A stretch of 64,000 bases of DNA from Thinopyrum elongatum. Lineage: Eukaryota; Streptophyta; Magnoliopsida; Poales; Poaceae. Position numbers and translations under genes: made by a program. The stretch covers positions 211,798,070 through 211,862,069 of the forward strand of contig CM022299.1 of NCBI GenBank assembly GCA_011799875.1. Reading direction: 5' to 3'. The notes under the pieces are model-generated. The model did no database searches and was not told the DNA's origin. It saw only the letters and a list, made by a program, of their open reading frames with translations. This document shows positions 55,487-64,000 of this stretch, one piece after another. How positions within the stretch are numbered: the first letter of the stretch is position 1; each line of letters opens with the position of its first letter.

Positions 55487-55941
55487 GGAGCCCCCGGGCC
55501 TGGTCTGAATGCGCTGCCAAGCGTCGTCGGGGTAGGCCCTATCCAGTACACAGGCGAAGAGTTTGTGGTTGCTCATCTTTGAGATTTTCTTTGCTCCTTC
55601 ATTAACCTGTGCTTGGGTCAGTTTCCGGTTTTTAAGTGCATCATGCAAGACGTTATAAGGGAGTTGCGAGCCACGATTCATGGGCTACCCACGTCCCATG
55701 TTCATGGGGCGATAACTGTCATTCCATCAGCTCCTCCGCTTCTAGCGTTTTCGCCATGTATGATGCATGCATTGCACAGGGTTTGGTGGCACACGTGGTG
55801 AGCGCGGAAATGTGTGCCATGGCAGAAAGCCAGGCGCCATGGATTGGCGCAGGGGGGTTGGCCTTGATTCCATGAGCCATTGATGGCGCGGGGAAGCCGG
55901 ATTGGCAGAGAGGGGCGGTTGCCTCCCCTGAGTGAGGAGCC
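54581..55941 (-). mobile_element. E7: E3-family LTR retrotransposon, 3' end only
   Basis: LTR 54581-55486 matches the E3 LTR. The polypurine tract (complement of GGAGCCCCCGGGCC) follows at 55487-55500, so the element runs leftward and its body extends to the right. 55501-55941 is non-coding 3' interior with short frames only. At 55942 it is interrupted by E8, and the remainder would lie beyond the window. Confidence 0.8.
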
Positions 55942-56831
55942 TGTCGGATTTCGGGTTTCGCAGACCCTTGAGAGGTTCAAACTCTCGGGTGCGTGCGAAG
56001 AACTCGTCCTCCCTAGTCTGCCTACTCGCTAATCTCACAGCCTAGCTCGACGAACTGTAAGGGAAAGGGACACAGCAGTTTACCCAGGTTCGGGCCACCT
56101 TGCGGTGTAAAACCCTACTCCTGCTTTGTGGTGGATTGGCCTCGAGGGGCTGAGGATGAACTAGTACAGTGGCGAACAGCCTCAGGAGGAGAGGTGTTCT
56201 TGAGCTCGAGTGAGCTGGTGGAGTGAGGGTGATCTGAATGATCTATCCGGGGGTCTGATCCTCTCTACGGTGGTGGCTAAGTCCTATTTATATTGGCCTT
56301 GGTCCTCTTCCCAAATGAAAGGCGGGAAGGGATCCCACAACGGCCAAATTCGAAGGGAGACAACTGGTACATGCTATCCTAACAAAACTAGTCTTCGCCT
56401 GCGAAAGCCTTTGGTTGTGACGCCGTGGTGGGCTCGGTTATGACCTCCGTCCTGGCGGTCTTGGTCTTGTTACACGGGAATGGAAACCTTTGGCTGATTC
56501 CTCGGGACTCCGCGCATGTGCTTGCCTCTTTAGCACCAAAGGGGAAACTAGTACACTGTGCCCGCTGGCGCTCGCCTGGCCTTGGTCGTCATGGCTCACG
56601 TCATCCGGACCTCATGAGGTGAGGCTTGCATAGAACTCTCCGCTCCTCAGGAGCCAGCCTAAGGAGGCCGCTCCTCGTGGAGGTCTGTGTCGTCCGCCTC
56701 GCAAGGCTTGGCCCCTCGCGAGGGTCTTGAGTTGTTGTCGCTGAAGCTGGGCCGTACCAGGCCATCGATGGAGCCACGCCGTGGGCCGCAGGCAGGCAAG
56801 TCTGGGTACCCCCATTCCCAGAATGCCAAAA
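55942..56831 (-). repeat. 3' LTR of E8
   Basis: 890 bp, same family as the E4 LTRs. Plus-strand start TGTCGGATTTCGGG; right edge AATGCCAAAA, where an intact edge would be GCCGACA. The motif pair CCCAGGTTCGGGCC and GTAAAACCCTACTCCTGC is at 56081-56122. Confidence 0.9.
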
Positions 56832-56999
56832 GTAGCCCCCGGGCCCAAGGCACGCTCGAACTTGGCTTCGAGGCGAAGCCAAGGGGCAAGTTCGGAGCAC
56901 CACGGGCCCTAATCGCCTGTGGCCTTGGTCGACACGTGGTGATGGATGGGACGTGGGCGTCTCCACTTCCCCACGCCACCTCGGCAACTGTCCCTGGCT

Positions 57000-57008
57000 G
57001 ATAAAAAG
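57000..57008 (+). promoter_or_regulatory. TATA-like box of the E8 antisense gene
   Basis: GATAAAAAGG about 120 bases before ATG at 57125. The DNA just upstream (CCACGCCACCTCGGCAAC) corresponds to the DNA upstream of the E4 antisense gene. Confidence 0.5.
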
Positions 57009-57124
57009 GCTAGTGCTTGCCGCTGGGCCTTCATTGCCTTTCTTCCATCTTGCTCCAGATCCCCTTCTCCTTCTTCTTAGCGCGCCTCCAAATCTGCTGA
57101 ATCCTTTCCCCGGACTCGCCACCG

Positions 57125-59960
57125 ATGGCCACCGACAAGGCGAAGTCGTTGGCCTCTGCCGCACGCTGGCTCCCTGGTTTGAGCCGGCCTTGAGCGCATC
57201 CTCCATTGCCGAGGAGAAGCACCTTGCCGCCGTGCTCCCGCTGACGGTGGGCGGCGACAATGAGGGAGGGGAGACGGTGCTCCGGGTCGGCTCCTCCCAG
57301 CCGGAAGCCTTGGGCGACGCCTTCTACCCCTTCTTCCTGCACAGCATCTTCGCTGGGCTGGTTCCCCCTTTCTCCCGTTTCTTCTACGCCGTCCTCAACC
57401 ACTATGGTATCCACACCCTCCATCTTCATCCCAACTCTATCCTCCTCCAGTCGATCTTTGCCTTCTACTGCGAAGCGTTCGTGGGGGTGACGCCCTTCGT
57501 CGCGCTGTTCCGCCACTTCTTCTACCTCCGGATAAGCAGCGGCCAGTGCTCTGGGTGCGCCAGCTTCATCGCGGCCAATGGCAGCAACGCGATCTCGCGG
57601 GCCAGGAAGAAGGTAGAGGACTTCGAGAACAAGTGGATCTTCATGGACGCCAAGCGCTCCCACGCTCGGCTGGAGCTGCCGACCGCGCTGCCGACGCCCC
57701 TGGATCGATGGGCTCATGAGAAGCTCACCGACCCCAGGGCAGAGCTGTTGCTGGAGAGGATGACGGCCGACCTGAAGGCGGAGGACCCGAAGGCGGAGAA
57801 GCTGACAGGGGCCATGATCATCAAGGAGTTCCTGACGCAGCGCCTGGCTCCGCTCCAGGCGCACTCGCGCCCCCTGTGGAGCTTCAAGGGCGCGGAAGAC
57901 GACCTCCGGTTGCGCCCGGACAACTTGTCTGACGAGGAGCTGAGCAAGGTCGTGCGCACCTTGCTCGGGAAGGACCAGGGTGGCCCCTCGGATGCCCATC
58001 TCCCGTTGTACCATCGCGCCAATGGGGAGAAGATAGCGGCCGCCATGCCTGTCTTCAACGAGCGGGGGCTCGTGCCGCTGGAGCCTTCCCTGCCCGCGGA
58101 CTCCCCGGTGTCGGTGTCCTCCAGCGATCCCTCCGGGGAGGAGGAGAACGAGAGCTCGGAGGAGACCTTGGAGGAGGTGGGGGAGACTTCTTCCTCACGG
58201 CGGAGCGAGCTCCTCCGCGCCTTCTCTGACGATGACGCCGGCGAGCACCCAGTCAGGGAGTCGCCGCGCTCCGCGGGTCACCACGAGGTCCAGGGGCACC
58301 CCTCCGAAGAAGCTGAAGCAGGGTGTCCCAAAGAAGGACAGGTCGTTGTTGCTTCCCCGAGGTGGCACCTCCGCCCCGCCGTCGGCCGCCGCTGCCGTAG
58401 ATCCGGCCGCCGCATGCTCATCCGCTCCCGAGAAAGCGGCGGGGCTCGCGCCCGTGAAGCCTGTGGGCATTGTGCTCCTGAAGAGGACGAGGCAGTACGT
58501 CGCCATGGATCAGTAAGTGCACCATCTTGTCTTTGCTTCCTGCTCTTGACGTAGTGCTCTGACATTTTCCTTTCTGCGGCCAGGCCAATACCGGAGGCGA
58601 AAAGGAAGAAGGAGGAGGCGAGGGCTCTTGAGGCCAAGCAGCCCACTTCGGCCCCGGAGGTTTTGGCGTAGACAGACGAGGCTAGCTCGCGTCCTCCTGC
58701 CGCAGGGTTGCCCTCGCGAGGCTCAGGGGCCCAGCCTCAGGAGAAGGATGCACCTACGGCCGCGTCGGCTTCAAAGATGCTTGCCTTCAGTGCGCCTGCT
58801 GACGACCCGAGGGCTCCGAAGCCCCCGGCCATCCTTGCTGCTGCTGCTTCGCCAGTCTTGATGCCATCGTCGTCTCCTCTTCCAGCCGCCACACCGGCGG
58901 GCCGCAGCTCTTCTACCGCACTCGGTGCTCTGGAGCAGGCCTTCTTTGCGTTGGATCAACTCCGGAACGATCTTCGGGTCCCCGACCGGCGCCGGGCGTC
59001 GGGGCGCCTGGAGCTGGTCTCAGGGTGGCTCTAGGCTGACTCATCCGTCAGGGCGGCCTAGGACCAGGCCGACGCTGCAGAAGAGGAGGGCCAGAAGGTG
59101 GCCAGCGTGGCCGCCGCCGCCCGTGATGTGGCGTTGAAGGACGCAAAGGACACTGAGGAGCGCTGCCGCGTGGCGAAGGCCGAGCTGAAAGCCCTCCGCG
59201 ACGAGCAGGCCACCCGCGCCTGCCAACTCGAGGAGCAGGAGGAAAAGTTGAAGGAACAGGAGTCTGCGGTCGCCGGTCGTGACGCCAAGCTGGAGCAGGC
59301 ATCTCGGGAGCAGGCCACAGAGCGTGGCCACCTGGAGAAGCTGAAGGAGGAGGTGGAGGCGGCCCAGGCGTCCCACGCCCAGCTTGTCTCTGACGAGAAG
59401 GCTCGGCTGGAGGCCAGGGAGAAACTCCTTGCCAAAGCTGAGGAGGCGGCCACCGCGGGGCGTGCCGCCTTTGACTCCCTCGAGAAGAGGTCCCGCAAGG
59501 CACTGCATGATCTCTACGGGAGCGGGTACAAGGAGCCGTGGTGACTCCGGAGGAAGCCCCGCCGGGCTGCTCCCCAAGCTCGTCGCGGCGCTCGAGGGCA
59601 TCATCGTCGGAGTGGGCCCCATGGTGGAGGGAGAAGCCCGCGCGCTTTTGGCCTCGGCCGCAACGCGCGTCTTCAGCCACCTCCATCTTCAGGACTCCAG
59701 CTTTGACTTTGGTGTCCTACTCGAGCCCGTGGACCCTGAGCTCCAAGACGCTGCTGCCGAGGCCGTGAAGGGTCAAGTGGAGGCCCTGCTGCGGAAGTTC
59801 CTCGCCGTTGACCCTGTGCTACGGCTGACGGGAAGGACGGCGGCGACCTCGTCGGTGACGGGACTCCCCAAGTGGGCAATGGTGGCGTCCAAGGCTAAAG
59901 GAGATGGTGGCACTTTCCCCTTGTTCTATTCCTGCAACATGTATCGTGCCTCGTGGAGGC
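57125..59960 (+). pseudogene. Antisense gene of E8, 'putative gypsy type transposon' family, with intron
   Basis: Opposite to gag-pol. ATG at 57125 (MATDKAKSLASAARWLPG); a frameshift near 57190 leads into the long frame. The N-terminal domain (to about 57650) has FYPFFLHSIFAGLVPPFSRF, FYAVLNHYGIHTLHLHPNS and FYCEAFVGVTPFVALFRHFF, the pattern of the plant family called putative gypsy type transposon (Transposase_28). Then come a charged region, an acidic Ser/Glu stretch (58090-58200), another frameshift near 58260, and a 71-base intron (58513-58583, GTAAGT...GGCCAG). A coiled-coil part rich in Glu/Lys/Ala (59070-59540) and a C-terminal domain (LLPKLVAALEGIIVGVGPM) follow. Stops at 58671, 59032, 59060 and 59542 make it a pseudogene of about 900 codons. 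Function in the element is unknown. Confidence 0.75.
58513..58583 (+). other. Predicted intron of the E8 antisense gene
   Basis: GTAAGTGC at the donor, a T-rich stretch and TGCGGCCAG at the acceptor. Splicing joins YVAMDQ to PIPEAKRKKEEARALEAK in frame, whereas reading through meets a stop at once. On the gag-pol sense strand these signals do not exist, so splicing supports transcription of the plus strand. Confidence 0.65.
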
Positions 59961-60050
59961 GTAAGAACTTATGCTTTGGAACTTTAAGAGACAGTATGTT
60001 TTGTAATAATTTGATAAGGTTCTGCGGTTTCCTTTCCGTTTGCTTTGATG

Positions 60051-60383
60051 TTCTGCGTCGGCAGGGCCCGGCCCCGTGCATACCTCAGCCGCCGTTGGGT
60101 CGTCCAGATCGCCAGGATGAGACCAAGGGGTGAGGGGCTACGTGGCCAGTTAGGCTCCTGAGTCGCGATGCTCAGGAGTCCCCCTTGACGTACGAACAGC
60201 CCTCGGGAAGGAAATGCGAGAGTGGGTCTTGGCGTTCTGCGTCGGCAGGGCCCGGCCCCGCGTGTACCTCAGCCGCTGTTGGGGCATCCGGATCGTGAGG
60301 ACGAGACCAAGGGGTGAGGGGCTACATGGCCAGTTAGGCCCCTGAGTCGCGATGCTCAGGAGTCCCCCTTGACGTGCGAACAA
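60051..60383 (+). repeat. Tandem duplication, period 184 bp
   Basis: 60051-60197 and 60235-60383 both run from TTCTGCGTCGGCAGGGCCCG through GACCAAGGGGTGAGGGGCTA to CCCCCTTGACGT and are over 90% alike by eye. The close match indicates a recent duplication in the E8 non-coding region. Confidence 0.9.
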
Positions 60384-61560
60384 AAACCCCCATACCTGTC
60401 CTCGCCAGGCTTTCGCTCGGGAGGGATGCGCGACCAGGTCCGAGGGACCTGGCATGGTGGCGTACGCCAGGCATGACCTGAGCATAGCCCCCGTGCCCAG
60501 CCCCCTCGCGCTACTCTCCCGAGGGGAAAGCAGCGCGGTGAGGCTGAACAACGAGCCTGGTGGCTCTCCTTAGGTTAGTGCAGCCGTTAGGCTGCCCCCA
60601 GTTGTTTATCACCAGCGCGGAGTATGGCGCTTCCGCTCTTGCACGGGCATAGCCGCTCCATGACCATGTCGACTGCCAGCGCTGAGCATGGTGCTTCCAC
60701 TGGTACGTGGGTGGGGGCTCCCTCTGAGGGGAGACCCCGGTGCATGTACAGCCCCGCCCTGACACGTGGCTTGCATGGCAGGGCTAGAGGAGGTGTGTAT
60801 GGGCACTCGTGAGCCAGCGCGGGACTCACGAGGCCCTACCTCAAGGCGGGTTGCGCCTGAATTTGATTCGTAGCACTTGTGATAGTCCTGCGAGATGGTT
60901 AGGCAACCTGTGCCGAGTGAATCTCCTGAGGTTATCGCATGAGAAGGCCAAACACCAACGACCCCAGGAGGTGATGTGAATGGGTCCGGCCCGCCAGACA
61001 GAGCTCAGCCATTGGGTTTGTCGACGCTGCAGGGACGGACCCGAGCACAGACACCGTGCCCAGTCTTCTCATGCGAAGGTCCTGAAGAAAGACAATCGGC
61101 GCGCGGCTCCCGCGGTGGCGAGGCACCGGGTCGCGCGCCCTAACTTACCCGCCCCCAATTAGCTCATGCGAGAACAAGGCACCATGGACCATGGGAGGTG
61201 ACGTGCATGGGAGCTGGCCCGCGAGCCAGAGCTCAGCCACTTGGGTTTAGCGACGCTGCAGGGACGGACCCGTGCACAGACGCCGTGCCAGTCCTTAATC
61301 ATGAGGTGGTCGTGGGTGGGCTTGCAAGGGCGTACGACGTTCGTGGTGATGAAGCACCGGACAGTCAAGTGATAATCATAAATAAACTCATGGATAGGGT
61401 AGAGCTAGTTCTGATAGATGCAAAATGATACATGCCGCAGGGACAGACCCACGCGGCTTGGGGATAATGCAGCCCGAGGGGCACCCCCAATTGAACAAAC
61501 CAGAAATTGTCACCTGGCACCATTGCTGAAGAGATGTTGGAGTAGCTGAAGACGCGTGCC
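60384..61560. other. Non-coding region of E8
   Basis: No gene. Two further related blocks (60976-61055 and 61208-61290) share GAGCTCAGCCA, TTGGGTTT and GACGCTGCAGGGACGGACCC, and a third fragment lies near 61437. 61430-61560 matches 31530-31650 of E4 on the other strand. Confidence 0.6.
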
Positions 61561-61574
61561 GCAGAAGTCGCTCC

Positions 61575-62530
61575 TCATGAGCCGCCCAGGCCCTGAACCT
61601 CGGGAAACTCTAGGGGCCCGGGGGGCTCACAAGGATCCATCCCCTCCTCTGATAGGATCGCCTGGCTTCTGGCCTCATGACCCGCCAGGACGCCCCGCAT
61701 GTGGTGCTGGAATGTAGCAGCCGCGCTCGACAAGCCCAAAGGCATGCGAACATAGCTGTGAGGGGGACCCTCGCACCGGCCAGCGCGGGACGGCCAGAAG
61801 CGCTCCTGAGATGCGGCCTTGTTGAGCCGTGGGATGTTGACGCAGACGCACAGCTCGCTATCCTCGCCGGGACAAGGAGCCGCGCCGGGTGGTGGGCGAT
61901 GGTTGCCTCGCATAGCTCTTGCCTCATGAAGCTCCTCGATTGCCTTGGTGATGAACTCCTAAGCACCTGGAACCTCACGCCTTGTACCCTCCTGGCGGAA
62001 GCGTGTGCTGAAGCACGCCTCCACATGGTGCCCGAGCGCCTCCCTCGTGACGTTGGCCAAGTCAGAGACCCTCCAGAGGAGAGCCCCCGAGCCCAGCCTA
62101 AGAGGAGCGCCGGGCACGCCTTCCTATGCGAGAGAGGGAGGCGCCCCGTCAGTGGGCGCAGGGCGTGAGGTGGTGCCGCTGGACACCCCGCTCTCCTGAG
62201 GTCCTTGGTGGAGGAGCTGCTTCTTATTCTTAGGGACAACCTCAGGAGGGTAGACGGTGCCTTCATCGTCTGGGTTCTCGACCGCCGCAGCCTGGTAGGC
62301 GCGCTCGAGAGAGCACACCGCGTCCTTCTCCTCGCAGGCGACCGTGATGACGCTGCAGCTCCCTGGCATCTTGAGGACATTGTAACCATGATGAGTCACT
62401 GCCATGAACTTGGCCGGGGCCGGATACCCAAGGATGGCGTTGTATGGAAGGCGAATGTGGGCGACGTCGAAGTCGACGAGCTCAGTGCGGTAGTTGTCGC
62501 GCTTGCCGAAGGTGACAGGGAGGCGGATCT
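61575..62530 (-). pseudogene. E8 protease and collapsed RT remnant
   Basis: The protease tail begins near 62500 and reads leftward (YNVLKMPGSCSVITVACEEK at about 62390, AVCSLERAYQAAAVE). A Pro-rich linker follows, then in 61913-61575 the RT remnant: CVNIPRLNKAASQERFWP joined directly to SYVRMPLGLSSAAATF and HHMRGVLAGHEAR. The junction is the same as in E4. Frames change at least twice, so the copy is dead. Confidence 0.78.
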
Positions 62531-64000
62531 ACCCTATCGAGGTGGTGGAGCCATCGGTCACTCCTGAGAAAGGCTTGGTAGGCTGCAGTTGGTCATAGGG
62601 CACCTGGAGTCGGTCGAATGTCTCGATGGAGAGAACGTTGAGCCCCACACTGCCATCGATGAGAGTCTTGGTGACGAGCATGTTGCTGATGGTAGGCGAG
62701 CAGAGCATCGGGAGAGCACCGGGAGTTGCTGCGCACTTGAGCTGATCGGATGGGCTGAAGGTGATGGTGCACTTGGACCACCTGAGCGGACGCGTTGCCT
62801 CGAGCTTGGGGAGGGCCGTGTTCACCTCACGGGCAAACTGCTTGAAGATGCGATGAGAGTCAGGGGCCTGAACACTGCCTAGGATGCAGGCGATGGCATG
62901 AGGCTCCTGGAAGCCCCCAGCCCCCTCGTCCTGGTGGTGGTTGTCATTCCTTCTTGGTGGTGGCGGCTGAGGGAGTCCTGGATTATGGGGTCCTTGGGTG
63001 GCCGGGCTATGTGACACGGGCCAGACTGATGGGCCGTAAGGATACAAGGTAGAAGACCTTTCCTCGTGTCCAGGTGGGACTCTCCTTTGCATGGATAGCA
63101 AGTTTGGCGTCCGGATGTGTAGTTTCCTTCCTCTGTAAACCAACTCTGTACAACCCTAGCCCCCTCTGGTGCCTATATAAACCGGAGGGTTTGGTCCGTG
63201 TAGGCCATCACAATACCCATAGGCTAGACATCTAGGGTTTAGCTATTGCGATCTCGAGGTAGATCAACTCTTGTAACCCCCATACTCATCAAGTACAATC
63301 AAGCAGGACGTAGGGTTTTACCTCCATTAAGAGGGCCCGAACCTGGGTAAACATCGTGTTCCCTTTGTCCCTTGTTACCTTCGATCCTCAGACGCACAGT
63401 TCGGGACCCCCTACCCAAGATCGGCCGATTTTGACACCGACAGCTGCAGCGGAGGAAGGCCAGCATTGCCCTGAGGACGGTCCTCACGAGGCTGGTCCCT
63501 CCAGGGGCCCTTGCGAGGCTGGCCCTGCCAGCGGTCCTCACAACGCTGATCGCGCCATTCTTGGTGGGGGTCGCGGCCGTCCCAGCGTCCTCCACCTCGG
63601 CCTCCTCCACGGCCGTAGCCTCGGTTGCTGCGCTCGAGGCGATGATCGAGGCGCCCGTCGTGGATGGCCCTGAGCTCCTGGCAGTCATTGGTGTTGTGGC
63701 TGTGCACGTTGTGGAAGACGCAGAATGGGCGGCTGCCCTTGGATGACTCTAGGTGGTCGCAGCCGCCCTTCATCTCTGGTTCGGCCACGAGCACGGCCGG
63801 TCCCTTGCGCTTCACGTCTCTGGATTTGGCCTTCTTGTCTTCTGGGTCAGCCCCTGGGAGCTCCAGGAGAGAGAGGCAACCTTCCTCAGCTCTCGCACAC
63901 TTGGTTGCCATGTTGAACATCTCCAGAGCCGTGCACATGTCTTCATGTATGGCGAGCTCCTCCTTCATCTTGACGTCGCGGATGCCATCAGTGAACGCCA
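62529..64000 (-). pseudogene. E8 gag C-terminus and protease start, split by a solo LTR
   Basis: From the right edge: DVKMKEELAIHEDMC, a charged linker, then the nucleocapsid motif CVFHNVHSHNTNDC (C-x2-H-x4-H-x4-C, all four ligands present, unlike E4). A Gly/Arg-rich tail (GYGRGGGRGGGRWDG) is followed by extra residues RCEDRWQGQPRKGPWRDQ not in E4. After the solo LTR it resumes at 62967 (PRRNDNHHQDEGAGG) and passes into the protease (LVTKTLIDGSVGLNVLS, Asp-Gly-Ser here). A stop lies at 62529. The N-terminal capsid half is beyond the window. Confidence 0.83.
62968..63442 (+). mobile_element. Solo LTR of a Gypsy-type element in E8 gag
   Basis: 475 bp, TGAGGGAGTCC...GACACCGACA, with TATA-like CTATATAAACC at 63174-63184. 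Flanks GCGGC (62963-62967) and GCTGC (63443-63447) are a 5-bp target duplication with one change. Removing it restores gag. The sequence style is well known from Triticeae LTRs. It carries GTAGGGTTTTACC and GAACCTGGGTAAAC (63310-63352), as do the E3/E7 and E4/E8 LTRs. No internal domain is present. Confidence 0.88.

Larger units (their letters stand above)
55942..64000 (-). mobile_element. E8: E4-family LTR retrotransposon, runs off the window
   Basis: 3' LTR 55942-56831, polypurine tract (complement of GTAGCCCCCGGGCCC, 56832-56846), an antisense gene on the plus strand (57125-59960), a non-coding region (59961-61560), the collapsed RT remnant and protease (61575-62500), and gag (from about 62967 rightward). 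A 475-bp solo LTR (62968-63442) is inserted in gag. The 5' LTR lies beyond 64000. Left flank GAGCC (55937-55941) should reappear after its 5' LTR. Confidence 0.9.

Noticed and set aside
57031..58014. 327-codon minus-strand frame in E8
   Set aside because: Shadow of the plus-strand antisense gene, which has the recognisable domain, acidic run, intron and coiled coil.

Overview
The window is plant nuclear DNA, almost certainly from a large grass genome of the wheat/barley group (Triticeae). The evidence is the density of nested LTR retrotransposons, the tRNA-Asp-primed Athila-type elements recognisable as the Sabrina/WHAM group, Stowaway-type MITEs with CTCCCTCC ends, and a CACTA-like element with repeated GTTCATCC motifs. 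I see no intact host protein gene, no tRNA or rRNA gene, and nothing prokaryotic. Almost every long reading frame belongs to a transposable element and most are broken. Family names come from recognition, not from a search.

Layout. 1-5404: LTR retrotransposon E1 (+), no coding capacity, initiator-Met primer site, both LTRs incomplete. 5405-24590: a three-copy array (units A, B, C) of a spliced-looking, apparently non-coding transcription unit with conserved promoter, GC-rich first exon, intron borders and second exon. Unit B is split from its upstream region by Athila-type element E2 (8093-18626, -), which itself contains a 329-bp Stowaway MITE and a 3.1-kb insertion with inverted LTR-type ends. 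24590-37940: Tat-type Gypsy element E3 (-; gag, protease, RT, two RNase H domains, one LTR; integrase lost), interrupted by E4 (27541-34843, +), complete from LTR to LTR with the target duplication GTTTC. 37941-40083: CACTA-like segment. 40084-49529: two Sabrina-like fragments in opposite orientation, so that their 1.4-kb LTRs form an inverted repeat. 49530-53634: old unclassified repeat DNA. 53635-54580: a broken minus-strand gene with a TATA box and a 27-bp repeat. 54581-64000: an E3-family LTR (E7, -) interrupted by an E4-family element (E8, -) that runs off the window and contains a solo LTR.

How parts relate. E4 and E8 share LTRs, gag, protease and the same collapsed RT remnant, so they are copies of a defective lineage that probably used proteins of an autonomous relative such as the E3/E7 family, with which it shares primer-site sequence and an LTR motif. 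Both carry a gene on the strand opposite to gag-pol next to the 3' LTR, but the two genes differ: a B3-like gene in E4, and a long intron-containing gene resembling the 'putative gypsy type transposon' family in E8. The other main candidate novelty is the three-copy non-coding unit, the only DNA here that behaves like a host locus.
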